From positions 1 through 33,623 of the forward strand of contig CAKPNA010000009.1 in assembly GCA_934168275.1 (NCBI GenBank): DNA of 33,623 nt. The letters run 5' to 3'. This DNA is from an uncultured Bacilli bacterium (GTDB lineage Bacteria > Bacillota_I > Bacilli_A > RF39 > UBA660). The notes under the pieces were generated by a model, which searched no databases, was not told the DNA's origin, and saw nothing but the letters and a program-made list of their open reading frames with translations. Below are positions 8,320 through 15,146 of this stretch, in pieces (within the stretch, counting starts at the first letter, position 1; each line of letters opens with the position of its first letter). A program made the position numbers and the translations under genes.

Positions 8320-9390
8320 ATGAAGAAGTTAACTAAGATATTTATAATTATAATAAGTGGCATAGTTTTACTATGCTTGCTTGCGGTTATTACATATAAT
8401 GTTAATCTTAAAGCAGTATCGAAAGATACTAGTGAGAAAATTGTTGAAATAAAACCGGGTTCGATTAGAAGTATTGCTAGTACTTTGAAAGAACATCATT
8501 TAATTAGAAATGAATTATCTTTTAGAATATATATTAAACTTAATAATATTACTAATTTAAAGGTAGGTTATTATAAATTAAATGAAGGTATGGATGTTAA
8601 AGAGATAGTTAATAATTTAGTTAAGGGATCAACTTATAACCCTAATGAGATAAATATTACTTTTAAAGAGGGTTTAAATATTAGAAAGTATGCTGAATTA
8701 ATAGAAGAAAATACTACTAATAGTAAAGAAGATTTTATTAAGTTAGTTAATGATAAAGAGTTTATTAATAAGTTAATTAATGATTATTGGTTTTTAACTG
8801 ATGATATAGCTAATGATAATATATATTATAAGTTAGAAGGATATTTATTCCCTAATACTTATACATTTGCTAGTGTAGATGTTAGTTTAGAAGATATAAT
8901 ATATAAGTTATTAAATGAGACTGATAAACAGTTAAGTAAATATAAAGATTTAATAGATAGTTCATCTTATAGTGTTCATGAATTATTAACTTTGGCTTCT
9001 ATTGTTGAATTAGAAAGTAGTAATAGTGATGATCGTAAGGGTGTGGCTGGAGTATTTTATAATAGATTAAATAATGGATGGACACTTGGTAGTGATGCGA
9101 CAACATATTATGCTAATAAAATAGATGATTGGACTTATAGTTTGTCTTATAAAGAATTAAATAATTGTAATAATAAATATAATACAAGATGTAGTAAGAT
9201 AAGTGGACTTCCAGTAGGACCAATATCTAATCCGGGAATTGAATCTATTGTGGCTGTTTTAGAACCTACTCTTCATGATTATTTTTACTTTGTAGCAGAT
9301 TGTACAGGTAAGACTTATTTAACTAAGAATAGTACTGAGCATAATAATATTATTAATAAATTAAAACAAGAAGGAAAATGGTGTGCTTAA
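8320..9390 (+). CDS. mltG: Endolytic murein transglycosylase MltG
   Basis: 356 residues: one N-terminal membrane anchor (about 6-28) and an extracellular YceG-like domain. It cuts nascent glycan strands and may set their length, working near elongation and division complexes. The signature is around ASIVELES (catalytic Glu) followed by GVAGVFYNRLNNGWTLGSDATTYY, and GLPVGPISNPG near the end. I start at ATG 8320 (MKKLTK); a TTG at 8308 would add four residues, and neither has a good Shine-Dalgarno site, so coupling to yrzB is likely. Wall-synthesis partners rodA, ftsW and uppP are elsewhere in the window. Confidence 0.93.
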   Translation: MKKLTKIFIIIISGIVLLCLLAVITYNVNLKAVSKDTSEKIVEIKPGSIRSIASTLKEHHLIRNELSFRIYIKLNNITNLKVGYYKLNEGMDVKEIVNNLVKGSTYNPNEINITFKEGLNIRKYAELIEENTTNSKEDFIKLVNDKEFINKLINDYWFLTDDIANDNIYYKLEGYLFPNTYTFASVDVSLEDIIYKLLNETDKQLSKYKDLIDSSSYSVHELLTLASIVELESSNSDDRKGVAGVFYNRLNNGWTLGSDATTYYANKIDDWTYSLSYKELNNCNNKYNTRCSKISGLPVGPISNPGIESIVAVLEPTLHDYFYFVADCTGKTYLTKNSTEHNNIINKLKQEGKWCA

Positions 9391-9982
9391 GATGGATATA
9401 AATAAAGAATTATCTTTAATAGAAGAATATGCTAAAGAAAATTATGTACCTATTATGTTAAAAGATGGGATAGAATATTTATGTAATTATATAAAAGAAA
9501 ATAATATTAAGAATATTTTAGAAGTTGGTAGTGCAATTGGGTATTCCGCTATTAAGATGGCTTTAGTAAGTGAAGATGTTACTATAACAACAATAGAAAA
9601 AGATGAAAATAGATATAATATGGCAGTTGATAATATTCATAAGTTTAATCTTGATAAGAGAATAAATATTATTTTAGGAGACGCTAAAGAAGTAGAACTT
9701 ACAGATAAGTATGATTTAATATTTATTGATGCATCTAAAGGGAATAATATCTATTTCTTTGAAAAATTTACTGATAATTTAGCACAAGATGGAGTAATTA
9801 TAACAGATAATCTATCTTTTCATGGAAGAGTTGAGGATGCTAGTTTAATTACTTCAAAAAATCAATTGGGTATTGTAAAGAAAATTAAAACATTTATTGA
9901 ATACTTAGATAATAATAAAGAGTTTACTACTACTTATGTTAGCGTAGGAGACAAAATAGCGATATCTAAGAAAAATAGCTAA
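9383..9982 (+). CDS. trmR: tRNA 5-hydroxyuridine methyltransferase (YrrM/TrmR)
   Basis: 199-residue class I SAM-dependent methyltransferase. Seen: ILEVGSAIGYSAIKMA (SAM-binding motif I), TIEKDENR (acidic residue binding the ribose), LGDAKE, and DLIFIDASKGN followed by VIITDNLSFHGRV, typical of the caffeoyl-CoA O-methyltransferase-like family. In Bacillus this protein (TrmR) methylates ho5U34 to mo5U34 in tRNA, after TrhP1/P2. The TrhP genes are just downstream here, which supports this specific role. Start chosen as GTG 9383, overlapping mltG by 8 bases, because AAGGA is 7 bases upstream; ATG 9392 is the alternative. Confidence 0.85.
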   Translation: MLKMDINKELSLIEEYAKENYVPIMLKDGIEYLCNYIKENNIKNILEVGSAIGYSAIKMALVSEDVTITTIEKDENRYNMAVDNIHKFNLDKRINIILGDAKEVELTDKYDLIFIDASKGNNIYFFEKFTDNLAQDGVIITDNLSFHGRVEDASLITSKNQLGIVKKIKTFIEYLDNNKEFTTTYVSVGDKIAISKKNS

Positions 9983-10010
9983 AAGATATTAAAAGTATCT
10001 TTTAATTTTT
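9981..10010 (+). terminator. Terminator of the ireB-trmR operon
   Basis: AAAAGATA / TATCTTTT stem, 7-base loop, then AATTTTT. Confidence 0.7.
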
Positions 10011-10048
10011 AGTTATATATGTTAAAATAGCGTGGAAAGAAGAATAGT

Positions 10049-10852
10049 ATGAAAGTTAAATATAAAGATATTACTAAATATGATGTTGTTAAGTTAAACA
10101 TCGATAGTATTAAGTCTAGAGTTAATAATCCATTTGCAAGAGTTGAGAAAGTATTAAGTTATTTCGGTAATGAAGAGAAAGATAATTATCAAACATATAC
10201 TAAAACATTAAATATTTATTTAAGTAAAGATAGTGAGTTTGATAATAATGGCTTATATACTAGTAACAATATGATACTATTAAATAATGAGAATATATTT
10301 GATACATTAACTCATGAATTATTTCATTTATCTAGTCAGAATGGGTTAGCTAATAAAGATGAGAATGATTATTTTGATGAAGCTACAACAGAATACTTTA
10401 CGATGATTACTTCAGATAATAAAGATAATTTTAATGATTATTGTTATATTGGTTTAATAGTTATATCTTCATTAGTTAATATATTAGGGATAGAGCATTT
10501 TAAATATTATTTTAAAGACGATAGAGAAGGATTTATAAATAGTTATGGTGATTATAAAGATAATATTAGTAAGATAATGGAACTAGTTAATGAATTATTA
10601 GTGTATGCTTATGATAAAGATGATGATGCATTAGTAATTATGAGTAAAATGAAAGAGTTAACACTTGGTATTATTGATGAATTATTATATATAGCTAGTA
10701 GTTTATTAGATAGTAATAAATATATAGAATATATTAATTATTTAGTTAAAATGTTTAGTAAGGATAATACTGAGATTAGTGATTTTATATATAGAGATTA
10801 CTTTGTTAATTATATTAAAGATAATGGTAATAAGCATTTAGTTAGGAGGTAG
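10049..10852 (+). CDS. Putative cytoplasmic zinc metallopeptidase (HExxH)
   Basis: 267 residues, family not recognised. Residues 86-96 read DTLTHELFHLS, an HExxH zinc site (H89, E90, H93), followed at 110-117 by DEATTEYF, where E111 or E115 could be the third ligand of a gluzincin-like site. No signal peptide and no convincing membrane segment; the C-terminal half is helical. It sits between trmR and trhP1 and has its own upstream region after a terminator, so it is probably the first gene of the trhP transcript (6-base gap to trhP1). Whether it has any link to tRNA modification is unknown. Confidence 0.75.
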   Translation: MKVKYKDITKYDVVKLNIDSIKSRVNNPFARVEKVLSYFGNEEKDNYQTYTKTLNIYLSKDSEFDNNGLYTSNNMILLNNENIFDTLTHELFHLSSQNGLANKDENDYFDEATTEYFTMITSDNKDNFNDYCYIGLIVISSLVNILGIEHFKYYFKDDREGFINSYGDYKDNISKIMELVNELLVYAYDKDDDALVIMSKMKELTLGIIDELLYIASSLLDSNKYIEYINYLVKMFSKDNTEISDFIYRDYFVNYIKDNGNKHLVRR

Positions 10853-10858
10853 ATAGAT

Positions 10859-11698
10859 ATGGGTAAGTTAATAGTTATACCAAGTAGTTTAGATGAATTA
10901 GAAGAATTATCTAAATTAGAAGTCGATGGTTTTATTATAGGGATAGATAACTATTCAGTAGAACTTCCTTTTTATGTAAGTTTAGAGGACACTATTAAAA
11001 TAATAAAGAAGTATTCTAATAAAGAAATTATTATATCTTTAAATAAGATTATGCATAATAATGATCTAGATTTACTTAAAGAAATATTATTTAAATTAAG
11101 CGATATTGGTAATGTTAAAGTAATGTTTTATGATATGAGTGTTTATAAGATAGTTAGAGATAATAATTTAAATATAGAGTTAATAGTTAGTCAAGAACAT
11201 TTGAATACTTCAATTAACTCTAATAAGTTTTATGAGAAGTTGGGTATTAAGTATTCATATATATCATCAGATATTACTAAAGAAGAATTATTAGATATTA
11301 AGAAGAATACTAATTTAAAGATATTATTTAATGTATATGGATATATACCAATATTTAATTCAAGAAGAAGTTTAGTCACTAATTATTTAGATTATATTAA
11401 TACGTCTAAAGAAGATAAGATATATTATATAGAACAAGATGATATTAAGCACCCTATTGTAGAGAGTAAATTAGGTAGTACTATTTATACGAAAGAACCT
11501 ATTAATTTAATTAATAGAATTAAAGAGATAGAGATAATAGATTATTATATATTAAATAGTTTTAATATTGATCATGATAAGTTTATTAAAGATTTAGAGA
11601 GATTTATAAATAAAGAATATAGTAACAAAGAATATTATGTAGGTTTCTTTGATACTAAGACTATATATAAAGTAAAGAATAAAGAAGGTGATATATAA
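10859..11698 (+). CDS. trhP1: TrhP1-like U32 protein (YrrN)
   Basis: 279 residues of the peptidase U32 family, short form. The N-terminal half has the TIM-barrel-like pattern seen in the larger partner (DGFIIGIDNYSVEL, IIISLNKIMHN, NIELIVSQEHLN). In Bacillus subtilis yrrN and yrrO (trhP1, trhP2) are needed to hydroxylate U34 of certain tRNAs from prephenate. It lacks the cysteine cluster present in TrhP2, as expected for the short partner. AGGAGG precedes the ATG, and its stop overlaps the trhP2 start by one base (TAATG), so the two are made together. Confidence 0.85.
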   Translation: MGKLIVIPSSLDELEELSKLEVDGFIIGIDNYSVELPFYVSLEDTIKIIKKYSNKEIIISLNKIMHNNDLDLLKEILFKLSDIGNVKVMFYDMSVYKIVRDNNLNIELIVSQEHLNTSINSNKFYEKLGIKYSYISSDITKEELLDIKKNTNLKILFNVYGYIPIFNSRRSLVTNYLDYINTSKEDKIYYIEQDDIKHPIVESKLGSTIYTKEPINLINRIKEIEIIDYYILNSFNIDHDKFIKDLERFINKEYSNKEYYVGFFDTKTIYKVKNKEGDI

Positions 11699-12909
11699 TG
11701 AAGAAAGTAGAATTATTATCTCCGGCGGGAAATATCGAAAGATTAAAGATTGCTTTATTATATGGTGCGGATGCAGTATATATTGGGGGACGAGATTATA
11801 GTCTTAGAGCTAATGCGAAAAACTTTAGTATTGAAGAGATAGAAGAAGCTTGTAAGTTTGCTCATGCATTAAATAAGAAAGTATATGTGACAGTTAATAT
11901 TTTATTTCATAATGAAGATATCGTTGGTTTAAAAGAATATTTAATTAAGTTAGCAGATATTGGAGTAGATGCTATTATAGTAGCAGATCCGGTAGTTATT
12001 GATATAGTTAGAGAGAATAATATTAAGTTAAGTATTCATATATCAACACAGACTTCAACTGCTAATATAGAAAGTATTAATTTTTATAAAGAACTTGGTG
12101 TTGAGAGAGTAGTACTAGCTAGAGAATGTTCACGTAATGAGATTAAAGAGATTATTGATAAGACGGGGATGGAAGTAGAATGTTTTATTCATGGAGCAAT
12201 GTGTGCAGCATATTCCGGAAGATGTGTGTTATCTAACTATTTTACTAACAGAGATGCTAATAGAGGGGGATGTAGTCAGGTATGTCGTTGGAACTTTAAT
12301 TTATTAAATGAAAATAAAGAAAAAGTTAGTATAGATCCGGAGTTTACGATGTGCTCTAAAGATTTAGCAATGATTAGTAAGTTAGATGATATGATTAATA
12401 TAGGAATTAGTTCATTAAAAGTAGAAGGTAGAATGCGTAGTATTTATTATATAGCAACTGTTATTAATACTTATAGGAGTGCTATTGATGAGTATTATAG
12501 TAATAAACTAGATAGTAAGAGAATAGCATATTATAGTAAAGTTTTAAATAGAGTAGCTAATAGAGATAATACTATACAATTTTATGATAAATTACCTACT
12601 AAGGATGAACAATATTTCTTAGGAAGAGAAGAAGTATCTAATCAAGACTTTTTAGGAATAGTTGAAGATTATGATGAAGATAATCAAGAAGTAACATTAA
12701 GACAAAAAAATTACTTTAAAGAAGGAGATATAGTAGAATTTTTTGGACCTAATATAGAGACATTTACATATACTATTCCAAAGATATATGATGAAGAAAA
12801 TAATTTATTAGATGTGGCGAGACATCCGGAACAAATTATTAAATTTAAGTTAAATAAGAAAGTATATGTTTATGATATGATGAGGATAAAAGTACTTGAC
12901 AAAGAATAA
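11698..12909 (+). CDS. trhP2: TrhP2 U32-family tRNA hydroxylation protein (YrrO)
   Basis: 403 residues. Begins with the U32 hallmark ELLSPAGNIERLKIAL and GADAVYIGG. It contains the conserved ECFIHGAMCAAYSGRCVLSN and GGCSQVCRW regions, whose cysteines, with one in FTMCSKDL, fit the family's iron-sulfur ligands. Family role: prephenate-dependent ho5U34 formation in tRNA together with TrhP1; TrmR then methylates the product. The older annotation as a protease or collagenase is unlikely to be right. The greA promoter lies across its last codons. Confidence 0.93.
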   Translation: MKKVELLSPAGNIERLKIALLYGADAVYIGGRDYSLRANAKNFSIEEIEEACKFAHALNKKVYVTVNILFHNEDIVGLKEYLIKLADIGVDAIIVADPVVIDIVRENNIKLSIHISTQTSTANIESINFYKELGVERVVLARECSRNEIKEIIDKTGMEVECFIHGAMCAAYSGRCVLSNYFTNRDANRGGCSQVCRWNFNLLNENKEKVSIDPEFTMCSKDLAMISKLDDMINIGISSLKVEGRMRSIYYIATVINTYRSAIDEYYSNKLDSKRIAYYSKVLNRVANRDNTIQFYDKLPTKDEQYFLGREEVSNQDFLGIVEDYDEDNQEVTLRQKNYFKEGDIVEFFGPNIETFTYTIPKIYDEENNLLDVARHPEQIIKFKLNKKVYVYDMMRIKVLDKE

Positions 12910-12924
12910 AAAACATAGTACAAT
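12896..12924 (+). promoter_or_regulatory. greA-tig promoter
   Basis: TTGACA (12896-12901), 17 bases, TACAAT (12919-12924). The -35 is inside the end of trhP2, so greA has its own expression signal. Confidence 0.85.
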
Positions 12925-12951
12925 TTTGAAATGTTAAGAGGTGGAAAGAAA

Positions 12952-13419
12952 ATGGCAGATAAAGTATATTTAACTGATGAAGGTTTTTTAGAAGTAGAAG
13001 AAGAATTAAACTATTTAAAGAATACTAAGAGACCTGAAGTAATTAAAGCATTAAAAGAAGCAAGAGCACTTGGAGATTTATCTGAGAATGCGGATTATGA
13101 TGCTGCTAGAAGTGAACAAGCTCAAGTAGAAGGTAGAATACTAGAGTTAGAAAAGATCATGGAAAAAGCAACTATTATAGAAAAAGTAGATACTGATTGT
13201 GTTGGATTAGGCACAACTGTTAAGATAAAATATGATGATGATGACGATGATGTCGAAGAATATAAAATAGTTGGATCTAAAGAAGCAGATCCATCTAATG
13301 ATAAGATATCTAATGAATCACCACTTGCTAAAGCAATTATTGGCGCTAAAGTTGGAGAAACGAGAGCAGTAGAAAGCCCAAATGGTAAATACAATGTAGA
13401 AATACTTGATATAAAATAG
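12952..13419 (+). CDS. greA: Transcription elongation factor GreA
   Basis: 155 residues, the normal GreA length. It enters the RNA polymerase secondary channel and triggers transcript cleavage in backtracked complexes. The N-terminal coiled coil carries the acidic tip GDLSENADYDAA; the C-terminal globular domain contains EYKIVGSKEADP and ISNESPLAKAIIGAKVG. The ATG at 12952 is chosen because AGAGGTGG is well placed for it and the product starts MADKVYLT; an in-frame ATG at 12931 would include the ribosome site. Unusual detail: a run of Asp (six, from about residue 90). The trigger factor gene follows 12 bases later. Confidence 0.97.
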   Translation: MADKVYLTDEGFLEVEEELNYLKNTKRPEVIKALKEARALGDLSENADYDAARSEQAQVEGRILELEKIMEKATIIEKVDTDCVGLGTTVKIKYDDDDDDVEEYKIVGSKEADPSNDKISNESPLAKAIIGAKVGETRAVESPNGKYNVEILDIK

Positions 13420-13431
13420 GAGGTATCATAA

Positions 13432-14673
13432 ATGAAAGAAGAAGTTGTAATTAAAGTAGAAGGAAAAGAATGGAAAGACTTAGTTGATGCATCATTTGAA
13501 ACAGTTATCAAAGATGTAAAAATGGATGGTTTTAGAAAAGGTAAAGCACCTAGAAATGTTTATGAAAAGAAATATGGTAAACAAGAATTAGTATATAGTG
13601 CTGCTGATAAAGCTATTCAAGATAAATATAAAGAAGTAGTATTAGAAGGTAAGATTGTTCCAATTCTTGAGCCTAAAATTGAAGTAGTTAAGATGGATGA
13701 AGAATCATTTGAAGCTAAAATGGTACTTATTACTGAACCTACTGTTAAATTAGGTAATTACAAAGGATTAAATGTTAAGAAAGAAGAAGCAACTGTAAGT
13801 GATGAAGAAGTACAAAATCATATTAATTCATTATTACAAGAGTATGCTGAATTAGCTGTTAAAGATGGTAAAGTTGAAAATGGTGATGTTGCTATTATTG
13901 ACTTTGAAGGATTTAAAGATGGTGTAGCTTTTGATGGCGGAAAAGCAGAAAACTATTCATTAACTATTGGTAGTCATTCATTTATTCCAGGATTTGAAGA
14001 AGGAATAGTTGGAATGAGTAAAGGTGAAGAAAAAGATCTAGAATTAACATTCCCTGAGGACTATATGTCTGAAGAATTAAAAGGACAAAAAGTAGTATTT
14101 AAAGTTAAAGTAAATGAAGTTAAATCAAGAATAGTTCCTGAATTAGATGAAGAATTCTTTGCTGACTTAGGAATGGATAATATTAAGACTAAAGAAGATT
14201 TAGAGAAATCTATTAAAGAAGAAATCTTAGCAGAAAAGAATCATGAATTAGGACATAAATTTGAAGATGATTTATTAGATAAAGCATCTGAAAATATGGA
14301 AGTATCTTTTGCTGATGAATTAGTAGAAGATGAAAAAGAAGCAATGTATCAAGATTTAGTTAAACGTATGAGTATGCAAGGAATTACTGAAGAATTATAT
14401 TTAAAATATACTAACTCAACTAAAGAAGATATTATGGCTAAAATGACTGAAGAAGCTACTAAGAGACTTAAATATCGTTATTTATTAATGGCTTTAATTA
14501 AGGAAGAAAAATTAGAAATAACTGATAAAGAATTAGATGAAAAAGTAGAAGAATTAGCTAAACAATATAATATGACTGGAGAAGAAGTTAAGAAAGAATT
14601 AGGTAATGTTGAATACTTACGTAATGATATGTTATTCCAAAAAGCTATTGATTTATTAAAGGAAAATAATTAA
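13432..14673 (+). CDS. tig: Trigger factor
   Basis: 413-residue ribosome-associated chaperone with peptidyl-prolyl isomerase activity. The N-terminal domain has the ribosome-docking signature GFRKGKAPRNVYEKKYG. The middle FKBP-type domain runs about residues 145-235 (GDVAIIDFEGFKDG to VKVNEVK), and the rest is the helical substrate cradle. AGGAGGT precedes the ATG. Cotranscribed with greA and closed by a terminator directly at the stop codon. Base composition fits its surroundings. Confidence 0.97.
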   Translation: MKEEVVIKVEGKEWKDLVDASFETVIKDVKMDGFRKGKAPRNVYEKKYGKQELVYSAADKAIQDKYKEVVLEGKIVPILEPKIEVVKMDEESFEAKMVLITEPTVKLGNYKGLNVKKEEATVSDEEVQNHINSLLQEYAELAVKDGKVENGDVAIIDFEGFKDGVAFDGGKAENYSLTIGSHSFIPGFEEGIVGMSKGEEKDLELTFPEDYMSEELKGQKVVFKVKVNEVKSRIVPELDEEFFADLGMDNIKTKEDLEKSIKEEILAEKNHELGHKFEDDLLDKASENMEVSFADELVEDEKEAMYQDLVKRMSMQGITEELYLKYTNSTKEDIMAKMTEEATKRLKYRYLLMALIKEEKLEITDKELDEKVEELAKQYNMTGEEVKKELGNVEYLRNDMLFQKAIDLLKENN

Positions 14674-14696
14674 CACTTAGAAATAAGTGTTTTTTC
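14672..14696 (+). terminator. greA-tig terminator
   Basis: AACACTTA, GAAA loop, TAAGTGTT, then T run. The stem starts within the tig stop codon. Confidence 0.85.
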
Positions 14697-14840
14697 TTAT
14701 TAAAATTATTGCGGTAATTGTTTAAAGTAATAAGTAAATAAAAAAATATATCATGTAAGATTACAAATATTAGAAATTAAAGCAGTAAAGAAGTCTAAGT
14801 AGAGTATCAAAAAAATAAGTTTTGTTCTTATAAAAACATC
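14697..14840. other. Intergenic stretch without a recognised gene
   Basis: About 140 AT-rich bases between the tig terminator and the surface-locus promoter. I see no ORF with a ribosome site, no tRNA-like fold and no repeats. Confidence 0.6.
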
Positions 14841-14869
14841 TTGAATATATCTATTGTTTGTTGTATAAT
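14841..14869 (+). promoter_or_regulatory. Promoter of the surface-protein locus
   Basis: TTGAAT (14841-14846), 17 bases, TATAAT (14864-14869). It is the only convincing promoter ahead of the surface-protein gene at 15147. Confidence 0.75.
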
Positions 14870-14875
14870 TAATTT

Positions 14876-14979
14876 AAGGTAAGAAGTTAAACAAACGATG
14901 ATGTAATTACCTCAAGTAAGAAACGTTGATGAATTTGTACATTTTAATTCGCAAATCAACAAGAAAGGAGTTAATAATT
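14876..14979 (+). promoter_or_regulatory. Structured 5' leader of the surface-protein locus
   Basis: About 100 untranslated bases. Two nested foldings are visible: GGTAA near 14878 with TTACC near 14907, and GTTGAT + GAATT near 14925 with AATTC + ATCAAC near 14947-14960, directly before the ribosome site AAGAAAGGAG (14961-14970). It does not match a riboswitch class that I know. Confidence 0.45.
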
Positions 14980-15039
14980 ATGGATAATAAAGTTAATAAT
15001 AAGTTAACTCCAAGTTTACTTGGGGGGGGGGCAAAATAA
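14980..15039 (+). CDS. Leader peptide ORF with a G10 tract (possibly phase-variable)
   Basis: ATG at 14980 with AAGAAAGGAG upstream. It encodes 19 residues, MDNKVNNKLTPSLLGGGAK. Ten consecutive G (15022-15031) make up the three glycine codons and the first base of the next codon. With nine G the frame would continue for 38 codons to a stop at 15095-15097, inside the terminator hairpin. With eleven G it would stop at 15054-15056. No homologue is recognised. The role proposed here, a ribosome-controlled switch for the next gene, is inference. The G count could also be an assembly error. Confidence 0.5.
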   Translation: MDNKVNNKLTPSLLGGGAK

Positions 15040-15064
15040 TACATATGTTTGTTTAAAAGATAAT

Positions 15065-15119
15065 AAAAACTACGGTAAAGAGAGTTTAAGAGATTAGACT
15101 CTTTTTATCGTAGTTTTTT
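15065..15119 (+). terminator. Terminator/attenuator before the surface-protein gene
   Basis: Two-part stem: AAAAACTACG (15065) with CGTAGTTTTT (15109), and inside it AAAGAGAGT with ACTCTTTTT, followed by T-rich sequence. It lies between the only visible promoter (14841) and the gene at 15147, so that gene needs read-through. The A-rich left side means it may work in both directions. Confidence 0.75.
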
Positions 15120-15146
15120 ATTTACTAAGAAAGGGATTGTACATTT

